Positions 24,773 through 33,050 of a DNA stretch of 64,000 nucleotides are shown piece after piece. The stretch is taken from positions 620,001 to 684,000 of the forward strand of contig NZ_CP170723.1 of NCBI RefSeq assembly GCF_043099285.1, read 5' to 3'. The notes beneath the pieces are model-generated. The model saw nothing but the letters and a program-made list of their open reading frames with translations, was not told the origin of the DNA and made no database searches. This DNA comes from Oryzobacter telluris. Its GTDB lineage: Bacteria; Actinomycetota; Actinomycetes; Actinomycetales; Dermatophilaceae. Positions within the stretch are counted from its first letter, which is position 1. Each line of letters begins with the position of its first letter. The translations under genes and the position numbers were made by a program.

Positions 24773-25870
24773 GTGCCGCAGACCGTCAAGGGCGTCATCG
24801 CCCGAGCCAAGGGTGCCGAGGTCGAGCTCGTCGACGTCGTCGTCCCCGACCCCGGACCGGGCGAGGCCGTGGTCCGGGTCGAGGCCTGCGGGGTCTGCCA
24901 CACCGACCTGCACTACCGCGAGGGCGGCATCAACGACGAGTTCCCCTTCCTCCTCGGGCACGAGGCCGCCGGCACGGTCGAGGCCGTGGGCGAGGGCGTC
25001 ACCGACGTCGCCCCGGGCGACTTCGTCATCCTCAACTGGCGCGCGGTGTGCGGGCAGTGCCGCGCCTGCCTCAAGGGCAAGCCCTGGTACTGCTTCGCCA
25101 CCCACAACGCGAAGCAGCGGATGACGCTCACCGACGGCACCGAGCTGAGCCCCGCCCTCGGCATCGGCGCGTTCATCGAGAAGACGCTCGTCGCCGCCGG
25201 CCAGTGCACCAAGGTCGACCGCGACGCCGAGGCCGCAGCCGTGGGCCTGCTCGGCTGCGGCGTGATGGCCGGGTTCGGTGCGGCGGTCAACACCGGAGGC
25301 GTGGGCCGTGGCGACTCGATCGCCGTCATCGGCTGCGGTGGCGTCGGCTGCGCGGCGATCGCCGGGGCCAAGGTCGCCGGCGCGACGACGATCATCGCCG
25401 TCGACATCGACCCGCGAAAGCTCGAGACGGCGAAGGCCCTCGGCGCGACGCACACCGTCGACTCGTCGTCGCAGGACCCCGTCGAGGCGATCCGCGCCCT
25501 CACCGGTGGCCACGGCGCCGACGTCGTCGTCGAGGCGGTCGGCCGTCCGGAGACGTACGAGCAGGCCTTCTACGCCCGCGACCTCGCCGGCACCGTCGTC
25601 CTCGTCGGCGTCCCGACCCCGGACAAGCAGGTCACCCTGCCGATGATCGAGATCTTCGGTCGGGGCGGCGCACTGAAGTCGAGCTGGTACGGCGACTGCC
25701 TGCCCTCGCGCGACTTCCCGATGCTCGTCGACCTCTACCGCCAGGGACGCTTCCCGCTCGACGCGTTCGTCACCGAGAAGATCGGCATCGGTGACCTCGA
25801 GGCGGCCTTCGACAAGATGCACGGCGGCGACGTCCTGCGCTCGGTCGTCGTGATGGAGGGTGGCGCGTGA
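24773..25870 (+). CDS. mscR: Mycothiol-dependent S-(hydroxymethyl)mycothiol dehydrogenase / nitrosomycothiol reductase
   Basis: 365 residues, zinc-dependent medium-chain dehydrogenase. Catalytic zinc ligands in EACGVCHTDLHY and LLGHEAAG; structural zinc cysteines in CGQCRACLKGKPWYC; NAD-binding GCGGVGCAAIAG and ending TIIAVDID. Sequence and partner resemble the mycothiol-linked formaldehyde dehydrogenases (MscR/AdhE2) rather than a general alcohol dehydrogenase. GTG 24,773 follows GGAGGAA by 3 nt; a longer N-terminus is possible but unlikely. Overlaps the metallo-beta-lactamase-fold gene by 4 nt. mshA in this window supports mycothiol production. Confidence 0.85.
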   Translation: MPQTVKGVIARAKGAEVELVDVVVPDPGPGEAVVRVEACGVCHTDLHYREGGINDEFPFLLGHEAAGTVEAVGEGVTDVAPGDFVILNWRAVCGQCRACLKGKPWYCFATHNAKQRMTLTDGTELSPALGIGAFIEKTLVAAGQCTKVDRDAEAAAVGLLGCGVMAGFGAAVNTGGVGRGDSIAVIGCGGVGCAAIAGAKVAGATTIIAVDIDPRKLETAKALGATHTVDSSSQDPVEAIRALTGGHGADVVVEAVGRPETYEQAFYARDLAGTVVLVGVPTPDKQVTLPMIEIFGRGGALKSSWYGDCLPSRDFPMLVDLYRQGRFPLDAFVTEKIGIGDLEAAFDKMHGGDVLRSVVVMEGGA

Positions 25871-26532
25871 CCGCCGACATCGGGGTGCCGGTGCCGACCT
25901 CGCCCGGTGGGGTGCGGGTCGAACGGGTCGTGACGTCAGGGGTGTTCGAGCTCGACGGCGGGTCGTGGGAGGTCGACAACAACGTCTGGCTCGTCGGCGA
26001 CGACACCTCCGTGCTCGTGGTCGACGCGGCGCACGACGCGGCGGCCGTCATCGAGGCGGTGGCGGGACGGGAGGTCGTCGCGCTCGTCTGCACCCACGGG
26101 CACAACGACCACGTCAACGCGGCCGCGGCGGTGCGCGAGGCGACCGGGACGCGGGTCCACCTGCACCCCGACGACCGCGTGCTCTGGGACCAGTCGCAGT
26201 CGTGGGAGCCCGACGGCGAGCTGGCCGACGGTCAGGTGTTCACCGTCGGCGACGTCGAGGTGCGCGTGCTCCACACGCCCGGTCACGCGCCCGGTGCGGT
26301 GTGCCTCCACGTGCCGGCCCTGGGCGTCCTCCTGTCGGGCGACACCCTGTTCAACGGCGGACCCGGCGCGACCGGGCGCTCGCACAGCGACTTCCCGACG
26401 ATCGTCGAGTCGATCCGCACGCGGCTGCTGTCGCTGCCCGAGGAGACCGTCGTCCTCACCGGCCACGGCGACCCGACCCGCATCGGCGACGAGGCCCCGC
26501 ACCTGCAGGAGTGGCTCACCCGCGGCCACTGA
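25867..26532 (+). CDS. Metallo-beta-lactamase-fold hydrolase, mycothiol-ester type
   Basis: 221 residues, GTG start. Metal-binding THGHNDHVNAA (HxHxDH), TPGHAPG and SGDTLF blocks, and a final TGHGDPT His. Always paired with MscR in related genomes; a likely role is hydrolysis of the S-formyl-mycothiol made by the dehydrogenase. That role is context-based inference; glyoxalase II-like activity is an alternative. Confidence 0.8.
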   Translation: MTADIGVPVPTSPGGVRVERVVTSGVFELDGGSWEVDNNVWLVGDDTSVLVVDAAHDAAAVIEAVAGREVVALVCTHGHNDHVNAAAAVREATGTRVHLHPDDRVLWDQSQSWEPDGELADGQVFTVGDVEVRVLHTPGHAPGAVCLHVPALGVLLSGDTLFNGGPGATGRSHSDFPTIVESIRTRLLSLPEETVVLTGHGDPTRIGDEAPHLQEWLTRGH

Positions 26533-26549
26533 GGCCACCGCACCATCGA

Positions 26550-26609
26550 TGACGCGGTTGTCCCGCTGTGGCGCAGGTACACCTGCGCCGAGCCCGGACA
26601 ACCGCGTCA
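26550..26609. repeat. Large nested intergenic palindrome
   Basis: Outer arms TGACGCGGTTGTCC (26,550-26,563) and GGACAACCGCGTCA (26,596-26,609) match over all 14 bp. Inner arms GGCGCAGGT (26,570-26,578) and ACCTGCGCC (26,581-26,589) match over 9 bp with a 2-nt tip. 18 bp after the hydrolase stop; it could end transcription, but the length and lack of a T-run are unusual. Confidence 0.75.
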
Positions 26610-26685
26610 CGGGCGGGACCAGCCGGCGAGGTCGCCCCGTGGTCGGTGCTGGCGCCACGGGTTCCGGTGCCGGAGGATCGCGGAC

Positions 26686-27561
26686 ATGAAGCTCCCGCGG
26701 CCCCTCGCCCTGACGAAGCTGATGGTCGTGGGGCAGCGCCAGCCCCTCACCCGCAGCCCGGCCGACGTCGGCCTGGCCTTCGAGGACGTCGCCTTCGCCG
26801 CCGCCGACGGCGTGCCGCTGAAGGGCTGGTTCGTGCCGGCCGAGGGCGCGGGGCCGGGCCCCGCCGTGGTGTTCGTGCACGGCTGGCTGTGGAACCGGGC
26901 GGGCAACGTCGGCGGGCTCGTGCCGTTCGCCGACCGTGACGTCGACTTCCTCACCGCCGTGCGGGCCGTGCACGAGGCCGGGATGCACGTGCTCCTGTTC
27001 GACCTCAGCAACCACGGCCGGAGCGGGTCGCGGCGGCCGATGACGTTCGGCGCCTGGGAGGCCCGCGACCTCATCGGCGCGATGTCGTACGTGCGCGGGC
27101 GGCCGGAGGTCGACCCGGTGCGCGTCGGCGTGCTCGGCACCTCGATGGGCGGCAACACCGCGCTCGAGGCCGCGCCCTTCATCCAGCCGCTGCCGGCGAT
27201 GCTGCTCATCCAGCCGAACCGGGCGGGCACCTTCATCTCCCGGTTCGCCCGTGACCACCTCGGCCCGCTCGGTCCCCAGATCCTCCACCCCACGGACTGG
27301 GCCTACGCGATGGCGCGGGCGCCGCGCCCGAGCCGCGCGAACCCCGCCGCGGCGGCCCGGCAGCTCACCGGCACCGTGCTCAAGTACGTCCAGGGCACCG
27401 GCGACCCGTGGGGCACGATGGCCGACGTCGAGGACATGGTCGCCGCCAGCCCGAAGGTGCTCCCGCTGGTGCGCTACCCGTCGACCGGGCGCTACGAGGG
27501 CTACGCCTACATCGCCGAGCACGCCGACGAGGTCGCCGCCTTCTTCACCGACCACCTCTGA
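26686..27561 (+). CDS. Alpha/beta hydrolase-fold protein
   Basis: 291 residues. An oxyanion-loop-like FVHGWLWNR, a nucleophile elbow GTSMGGNTA (Ser) and a probable catalytic His late in the chain (EHADEVAAFF or nearby). The cap region HPTDWAYAMARAPRPSR is variable. Substrate unknown; the fold resembles dienelactone-hydrolase/peptidase S9-like actinobacterial proteins. GGAGGATC precedes the ATG. Confidence 0.75.
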   Translation: MKLPRPLALTKLMVVGQRQPLTRSPADVGLAFEDVAFAAADGVPLKGWFVPAEGAGPGPAVVFVHGWLWNRAGNVGGLVPFADRDVDFLTAVRAVHEAGMHVLLFDLSNHGRSGSRRPMTFGAWEARDLIGAMSYVRGRPEVDPVRVGVLGTSMGGNTALEAAPFIQPLPAMLLIQPNRAGTFISRFARDHLGPLGPQILHPTDWAYAMARAPRPSRANPAAAARQLTGTVLKYVQGTGDPWGTMADVEDMVAASPKVLPLVRYPSTGRYEGYAYIAEHADEVAAFFTDHL

Positions 27562-27570
27562 GGCCCCTGG

Positions 27571-27682
27571 CGCGAGGTTCCGCGCCTTCCCTGTGACGTC
27601 GCAGAAGTTCCGGCACGACGCACATGTAGCCGAGCCCTGACGGAAGTTCCGCGCCGTCACCGTGGTGGCGCAGACGTTCCGC
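27571..27682. repeat. GTTCCGCGCC repeat cluster, left side
   Basis: Imperfect copies of a GTTCCGCGCC motif lie at 27,576-27,586 and 27,642-27,661, each followed by a gap and a GCAGAAGTTCC or GCAGACGTTCC segment. Matching copies flank the other side of the next gene at 28,719-28,828, so the gene at 27,707-28,651 is bracketed by one repeat family. Confidence 0.5.
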
Positions 27683-27706
27683 TGATGCGGGAACGGACTC
27701 GAGGGG

Positions 27707-28651
27707 TCAGGCGGACGCGGCGAGGCGTGCCTTGGCGCGGGCGATGGCGGCGCGCACCTTGGCGTCGACGACCCGAGGTCGGTCCAGGTCCGCCCAGACC
27801 AGCCGGACCACCTCGTACCCGAGGGCCCGGAGCAGATCCTCTCGAGCCTTCTCAGCGGCCAGCGCGGCGCGGCCGTCCGCTCCGCCGTACTTGACCACCC
27901 CGTCGAACTCGACGACCACGTCGACGCCGACGAGGAAGTCGACCCTGGCCACGACGTGGCCGGGCGCGTCCTCGATGGGCGCCTGGCTCTGCATCACGTA
28001 ACCCAGGTCGCGGAGCAGCAGCCGGGTCCGGCTCTCACCGGGCGACTCGCTCGCGGCGTCGAGGAGCTGCAGCCACCGGTGCGCGCGGACGGCCCGTCGG
28101 GTCGACCCGCCGAGTCGGGAGATCGTCTCGGACACCAGGGCCAGCGGCAGATCGCCCCGGGCGAGTGCGGCATCACCGGGCACGACGAACGCGTCGCGGC
28201 CGTGGCGGAGCCCAACCTGCACCAGTGCCGTGACGATGCCCAGTGCGCGGCACCCGCCGAGGTCGATGACGGGTAGCGCGTCATCGGTCGGGTGGACGCG
28301 CAACCCCGTGCGGTTCCGCGTGCGGGCGACGTCGCCGCTCAGGTCGACGACATCGGTCGGGCACCCGTGCAGCGGCAGCCCGTGCAACGCCAGGGCGCTC
28401 TGGTGGCTGGCAGCCTCGGATGCCCCAGCCCGGGCCCGAAGGACGGCGCGGGTGCGCAGACCCAGCCGCTGCTCCGGGGTGGCGTCGTTCCATCGCTGAC
28501 CCAGGACATAGGCGCCGCGACGGACGTGGACGAGCTCGCCGGCCGTCACGAGCGCCGCGAGCCCGTTGGGGTCGACGTCGAGGCGCGTGGCGTCGCGCGT
28601 GGCGAGCACGCCGCCCAGCCCGGCGGCGACGGCAAGGAGGGTGTCGCTCAT
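27707..28651 (-). CDS. AbiEi-like/DUF559 (restriction-endonuclease-like) domain protein
   Basis: 314 residues. The N-terminal part resembles the AbiEi winged-helix region (LVTAGELVHVRRGAYVL). The C-terminal third (VVARVDFLVGVDVVVEFDGVVKYGG, then REDLLRALGYEVVRLVWADL) shows the DUF559/Vsr-type nuclease core with its Asp and E-x-K positions. Such AbiEi-DUF559 proteins are widespread single genes in actinobacteria; no toxin partner is adjacent. CACGAT lies 6 nt before the ATG. Bracketed by GTTCCGCGCC repeats. Nuclease activity is not established. Confidence 0.7.
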   Translation of the reverse strand: MSDTLLAVAAGLGGVLATRDATRLDVDPNGLAALVTAGELVHVRRGAYVLGQRWNDATPEQRLGLRTRAVLRARAGASEAASHQSALALHGLPLHGCPTDVVDLSGDVARTRNRTGLRVHPTDDALPVIDLGGCRALGIVTALVQVGLRHGRDAFVVPGDAALARGDLPLALVSETISRLGGSTRRAVRAHRWLQLLDAASESPGESRTRLLLRDLGYVMQSQAPIEDAPGHVVARVDFLVGVDVVVEFDGVVKYGGADGRAALAAEKAREDLLRALGYEVVRLVWADLDRPRVVDAKVRAAIARAKARLAASA

Positions 28652-28718
28652 CCTCCGATCGTGGCGGTTCGGGGCGACTCACCGGCGCCGTCATCCACAG
28701 GGCCGGCCGGGACCCGAG

Positions 28719-28828
28719 GGAACGTCCGCGCCCTCCCCTTGATGGCGCGCAACTTCCTGATGGGCGTGGATGTGTCCGCGCTCTCGTGGAAGTTCCGCGC
28801 CGTCACCGCGACGGCGCGGAACCTCCAC
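28719..28828. repeat. GTTCCGCGCC palindromes, right side
   Basis: At 28,786-28,828 a 19-bp arm, GTGGAAGTTCCGCGCCGTC, pairs with 28,810-28,828 with one mismatch around a 5-nt loop. A degenerate copy occupies 28,719-28,757 (GGAACGTCCGCGCC ... GGCGCGCAACTTCC). They repeat the elements at 27,571-27,682. Confidence 0.6.
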
Positions 28829-28903
28829 CCGCGCGGAAAGGGGTGGAGGCCCCGGCAACCGCGGATTCAAGGGGGTGGGCCTCGCGCCGGTAGCCTTGCG
28901 CGG

Positions 28904-30337
28904 GTGACCCTCAGGCTTTTCGACTCCCTCACGCGCGAGCTGCGTGACTTCGTCCCCGTCGTGCCCGGCAAGGCGGGGATCTACATCTGTGGGCTCACGA
29001 CGCAGGCACCGCCGCACCTGGGACACGTCCGCTTCGCCGTCGCCTTCGACGTCCTGCGCCGCTGGATGACGCGCGGTCACGGCCTCGAGGTCACGCTGGT
29101 CCGCAACGTCACCGACATCGACGACAAGATCCTCGCCAAGTCCACCGACAGCGGCGAGCAGTGGTTCGCCCTGTCGTACCGCAACGAGGTCGAGACCGCG
29201 GCAGCCCTCACGGCCCTCGGCGTCCTGCCCCCCAGCTACGAGCCGCGCGCCACCGGCCACGTCCCCGAGATGGTCACCCTGATGGAGACGCTCATCGAGC
29301 GAGGCCACGCCTACGCCGCGCAGGACGGCAGCGGCGACGTGTACTTCGACGTCCGCAGCTGGCCCGCCTACGGCGAGCTCACCCACCAGAAGGTCGACGA
29401 CATGGTCGACGCCGAGGACGCCGACCCGCGCGGCAAGCGCGACCCGCGCGACTTCGCCCTCTGGAAGGGCCGCAAGGCCGACGAGCCCGAGACCGCGAGC
29501 TGGCCCACCCCGTTCGGCACCGGCCGCCCCGGCTGGCACCTCGAGTGCTCGGCGATGGCGCGCAAGTACCTCGGCGACACCTTCGACATCCACGGCGGCG
29601 GCGTCGACCTGCGCTTCCCGCACCACGAGAACGAGATGGCGCAGTCGCGCTCGGCCGGGCTCGGGTTCGCCAACTACTGGCTGCACAACGCCTGGGTGAC
29701 CATGGGCGGCGAGAAGATGAGCAAGTCGCTCGGCAACTCGCTGCGGGTCAGTGAGGTCGTCAAGAGCCACCGCCCGCTGGCCGTGCGCTACTACCTCACG
29801 GCGGCCCACTACCGCTCGATGATCGAGTTCCACGAGGGGTCGATCGAGGAGGCCGACACCGCCGTCGAGCGGATCGAGGGCTTCCTCCACCGCGCGCTGC
29901 CCGGGATCACCACCGCCACCCCCACCGGTGACGAGGAGCTGCCCGCCGAGTTCCGCGACTCCATGGATGACGACCTCGGCGTCTCCGGCGCGCTCGCCGT
30001 CATCCACGAGACCGTCCGGGCGGGCAACACCGCCCTCGACGACGGCGACCACGAGGACGCCGCCACCATCGCGCGCACCGTCATCGCCATGACCGACGTC
30101 CTGGGCGTCAACCCGTTCGACCCCGCGTGGTCGGCCGGCGACTCCTCGGGACACGACGCCCTCGTCGCCCTGGACGCCCTCGTCCAGGAGCGCATCAGGG
30201 CCCGGGCACACGCGCGGTCGGCGCGCGACTACGAGACCGCCGACGCCATCCGCGTCGAGCTGGCTGCGGCCGGCATCGCGCTTGAAGACACTGCCGCAGG
30301 GGCCCGCTGGTCCCTCGTCCGCGGCAAGGGAGAGTAA
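28904..30337 (+). CDS. cysS: Cysteinyl-tRNA synthetase
   Basis: 477 residues. The HIGH motif is present as HLGH in PPHLGHVRFAV; KMSKS is in GGEKMSKSLGNSL; zinc ligands in YICG, ECSAMARK and HHENE. Charges tRNA-Cys in the cytosol. GTG 28,904 was chosen from the family start and TAGCCT 7 nt upstream (28,891-28,896). Next to rlmB, the usual actinobacterial order, 3 nt apart. Confidence 0.96.
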   Translation: MTLRLFDSLTRELRDFVPVVPGKAGIYICGLTTQAPPHLGHVRFAVAFDVLRRWMTRGHGLEVTLVRNVTDIDDKILAKSTDSGEQWFALSYRNEVETAAALTALGVLPPSYEPRATGHVPEMVTLMETLIERGHAYAAQDGSGDVYFDVRSWPAYGELTHQKVDDMVDAEDADPRGKRDPRDFALWKGRKADEPETASWPTPFGTGRPGWHLECSAMARKYLGDTFDIHGGGVDLRFPHHENEMAQSRSAGLGFANYWLHNAWVTMGGEKMSKSLGNSLRVSEVVKSHRPLAVRYYLTAAHYRSMIEFHEGSIEEADTAVERIEGFLHRALPGITTATPTGDEELPAEFRDSMDDDLGVSGALAVIHETVRAGNTALDDGDHEDAATIARTVIAMTDVLGVNPFDPAWSAGDSSGHDALVALDALVQERIRARAHARSARDYETADAIRVELAAAGIALEDTAAGARWSLVRGKGE

Positions 30338-30340
30338 GAG

Positions 30341-31285
30341 ATGCCAGGAAACAGCCAGCGCCGCGGAGCGATCCGCAAGGGCAGCAAGAAGGGCCCCACC
30401 GTCGGGTCGGGCGGCCAGCGCCGCCGCGGGCTCGAGGGCAAGGGCCCCACGCCCAAGGCCGCGGACCGCCCCAACCACAAGGCCCACAAGGCCGCTGGCG
30501 GGTCCAGCCGGGGGACGGGTGGCCGCACGAGCACCCGCCGCGAGAAGGCGAGCAGCGAGATCGTCGCCGGGCGCAACGCCGTCGTCGAGGCGCTGCGGGC
30601 CGACGTCCCCGCCACCACGCTCTACGTGGCCGGCCGGATCGACAGCGACGACCGCGTCCGCGAGGCGCTCAAGACCGCCACCGAGCGCGGCATCCCGATC
30701 CTGGAGACCCCGCGCGGTGAGCTCGACCGGCTCACCGACGGCTCGGTCCACCAGGGCCTGGCCGTGCAGGTGCCACCGTACGAGTACGCGCACCCGAACG
30801 ACTTCATCGACCCCGAGGCCCCGGGCATCCCGCTCGTCGTGGCGCTCGACGGCATCACCGACCCGCGCAACCTCGGTGCCATCGTCCGCTCCGTCGGGGC
30901 GTTCGGCGGGCACGGCGTCGTCGTGCCGAGCCGGCGCTCGGCCGGGATGACCGCGTCGGCGTGGAAGACCTCGGCGGGCGCGGCCGCGCGCGTCCCGGTC
31001 GCCCAGGCCACCAACCTCAACCGGGCCCTCGAGGACTACCGCAAGGCCGGCTTCTTCGTCATCGGCCTCGACATGGACGGCGACGTCGAGCTCCCCGACC
31101 TCGAGCTCGCCTCCGAGCCGCTCGTCGTCGTCGTGGGCTCCGAGGGCAAGGGCCTGTCGCGCCTCGTGCGCGAGACCTGCGACCAGATCGTGTCGATCCC
31201 CATGCACGCGGCGACCGAGTCGCTCAACGCCGGCATCGCCACGGGTGTCACGCTCTACGAGATCGCCCGCCGCCGGCGCGGCTGA
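30341..31285 (+). CDS. rlmB: 23S rRNA (guanosine-2'-O-)-methyltransferase RlmB
   Basis: 314 residues. A basic, Gly/Lys-rich N-terminal tail (1-60) is followed by an L30e-like substrate domain (IVAGRNAVVEALRA) and the SpoU/TrmH SAM knot: DGITDPRNLGAIVRS (motif 1), VVVGSEGKGLSRL (motif 2) and IPMHAATESLNAGIATGVTLYEI (motif 3). Methylates the ribosomal peptidyl-transferase region, G2251 in E. coli. The tail is longer than in E. coli but common in actinobacteria. Confidence 0.93.
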   Translation: MPGNSQRRGAIRKGSKKGPTVGSGGQRRRGLEGKGPTPKAADRPNHKAHKAAGGSSRGTGGRTSTRREKASSEIVAGRNAVVEALRADVPATTLYVAGRIDSDDRVREALKTATERGIPILETPRGELDRLTDGSVHQGLAVQVPPYEYAHPNDFIDPEAPGIPLVVALDGITDPRNLGAIVRSVGAFGGHGVVVPSRRSAGMTASAWKTSAGAAARVPVAQATNLNRALEDYRKAGFFVIGLDMDGDVELPDLELASEPLVVVVGSEGKGLSRLVRETCDQIVSIPMHAATESLNAGIATGVTLYEIARRRRG

Positions 31286-31293
31286 CGCCCGTT

Positions 31294-31319
31294 CCCTCCC
31301 ACCGGCTGTCGGTGGAGGG
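31294..31319 (+). terminator. Hairpin terminator after rlmB
   Basis: CCCTCCCACCG pairs with CGGTGGAGGG (one bulged C) with a 5-nt loop, 9 nt after the rlmB stop. No T-run. Confidence 0.5.
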
Positions 31320-31459
31320 CGGGCCGCACGACGCGGCCCGGCCCACCGGCGCGAATGCTCGCGGCGCGACGCGCTGCTGTGCGAGGATCGGCGCGCCGGA
31401 CGCGTCCGGCCCTTGGGGGACCGACGTCCCCGACGAACGTCGAGAGAGGGAACACTCAC

Positions 31460-31819
31460 ATGTCTGACTACGGATCCACCCCGCCGCCCCCGCCCCCCGG
31501 TGACGGTGGCGGCGCCTACGGCGCCCCGCCGCCGCCCATGGGTGGCGGCCAGATCGAGCACCCGAAGGGGATGACGATCCTCATCCTCGGCATCCTGTCG
31601 CTGGTCTGCTGCTCGCCCCTGGGCATCGCGGCCTTCGTCATGGGCAACACCGCCCTGAAGGAGATCGACGCCCAGCCGGGTCGCTACTCCAACCGCCAGA
31701 TCGTCCAGATCGGCCGCATCCTCGGCATCATCGGCATGGTGCTGCTCGTCCTCGGCATCATCTGGATCGTGTTCCTCGGCGGCCTCACCATGCTGTCGGG
31801 CTCGACGACCTCTCCGTGA
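31460..31819 (+). CDS. DUF4190 small membrane protein
   Basis: 119 residues: a Pro/Gly-rich cytoplasmic head (PPPPPPGDGGGAYGAPPPP) and two membrane helices (MTILILGILSLVCCSPLGIAAFVMG and IGRILGIIGMVLLVLGIIWIVFL). Matches the DUF4190 pattern of actinobacteria. Function unknown. Followed 4 nt later by a DUF2752 gene and probably co-transcribed. Confidence 0.8.
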   Translation: MSDYGSTPPPPPPGDGGGAYGAPPPPMGGGQIEHPKGMTILILGILSLVCCSPLGIAAFVMGNTALKEIDAQPGRYSNRQIVQIGRILGIIGMVLLVLGIIWIVFLGGLTMLSGSTTSP

Positions 31820-31823
31820 CCGG

Positions 31824-32264
31824 ATGATCGTCCACCAGGAGGCGGTGTCACCCCCGACCCACGGGTCGAGGTGGCGCCGCCTCCTGGTTCCGGGGGCCGT
31901 CGTGGCGACGACCCTCGCGGCCTCGGCGTACGTCGCCGCGGTCGACCCCAACAGCCCCGGGCACTACCCGGTCTGCCCCACCTACGCGATCGCCGGCATC
32001 TACTGCCCCGGCTGCGGGATGCTGCGCGCCACCCACGACGCCCTCCACGGCGACGTCGCGGGGATGATGGCCCGGAACCCCCTCGCCCCGCTCATCTACC
32101 TGGGGCTGGTCGCGCTGTTCGTCCTGTGGGCGCGCGCCCGATGGCGGGGGGCCCCGCTGCGCTGGGACCCGCCGCGCTGGCTGCCCGCCGCGATGGCGGT
32201 CGCCTTCGTCGCGTTCACGGTCGCCCGCAACGTCCCGGGCTGGACCTGGCTCTCGCCGGCCTGA
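31824..32264 (+). CDS. DUF2752 membrane protein
   Basis: 146 residues with three membrane helices. Conserved YPVCPTYAIAGIYCPGCGMLRATHDALHG carries the Cys-x2-Cys pair and the R/H positions that define DUF2752; the helical PAAMAVAFVAFTVARNVPG ends the domain. Role unknown. ATG 31,824 is 4 nt after the DUF4190 stop. Confidence 0.85.
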   Translation: MIVHQEAVSPPTHGSRWRRLLVPGAVVATTLAASAYVAAVDPNSPGHYPVCPTYAIAGIYCPGCGMLRATHDALHGDVAGMMARNPLAPLIYLGLVALFVLWARARWRGAPLRWDPPRWLPAAMAVAFVAFTVARNVPGWTWLSPA

Positions 32265-32289
32265 GCCCGCTGCCGCGTCAGCCCTCGCG

Positions 32290-33012
32290 TCAGCCCTTGG
32301 GCACGACGATGACGGTGGAGTGCACCACCTTGTCGGCGAGCGTCTGCTTGTTCTCGTCCCACAGCATCCAGAGGTAGGACAGGTAGACGACCTGGTTGAT
32401 GAGCAGGCTCATCAGCTCGCGCACGAAGCACTGGCCCGCGCCGATCGGCTGCCCGGTCTGTGCGTCGACGAGCCGCAGCCCGACGACCGACTTCCCGATG
32501 CTCTGGCCGGTGCGCCCCATCCGGAAGACGCGGTTCCACAGGTTGATGGCGAACCCGAGGAGGAACCCGCCCACCATGAGGACGATGCCGAGGGTCAGCA
32601 GGCCGGTGTCGGTCTCGCCCATGACCGGGTAGCCGTACTGGTCGTAGCCACCCACGCGCCGGGGCACGCTGGCGATGACGACCGGGATCGCGATGAAGAT
32701 CGGGATGAGCGAGACCAGGCTGAGCAGCGCGTCGACGATGGACGCGAGCACACGCTGGCCGAAGTCGGCGACCCGTCCGAAGTGCTGCTCCACGTACGCG
32801 ACCGACCCGGGGTACACCGGCGGCGGGCCGGCGTACGCGGGGGCCGGGGCGTACCCGCCATAGGGGTTCGCCTGCGGCGGGGGGTAGCTGGGCGGCTGCG
32901 GGGCCGACCACTGCGGAGCGGCCTGCGCGGGCGGCTGGGGCGGACCCGGCTGCTGCGGAGGGACAGGCGGCTGAGGCTGCCCCGGTCCGGGGTCCTGCGG
33001 CTGGTCGGTCAT
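32290..33012 (-). CDS. RDD-domain membrane protein with Pro-rich head
   Basis: 240 residues. Residues 1-70 are Pro/Gln-rich; the rest is an RDD domain (FGQRVLASIVDALLSLV, MGRTGQSIGKSVVGLRLVDAQTG, CFVRELMSLLINQ) with the Arg-Asp-Asp signature and about three helices. RDD proteins are integral membrane proteins; some act in Na+/H+ or solute transport or with septal complexes. Function unassigned. GGGGGA precedes ATG 33,012. Confidence 0.8.
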   Translation of the reverse strand: MTDQPQDPGPGQPQPPVPPQQPGPPQPPAQAAPQWSAPQPPSYPPPQANPYGGYAPAPAYAGPPPVYPGSVAYVEQHFGRVADFGQRVLASIVDALLSLVSLIPIFIAIPVVIASVPRRVGGYDQYGYPVMGETDTGLLTLGIVLMVGGFLLGFAINLWNRVFRMGRTGQSIGKSVVGLRLVDAQTGQPIGAGQCFVRELMSLLINQVVYLSYLWMLWDENKQTLADKVVHSTVIVVPKG

Positions 33013-33050
33013 CGGTCCCCCGGGGTGTCGGTGGTGCGTCGCTCCCGATC

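Noticed and set aside
28691..31951. 1086-codon open frame on the minus strand across cysS and rlmB
   Set aside because: Shadow of real plus-strand genes caused by high GC at third positions; protein is low-complexity Gly/Val/Asp/Arg without domains.
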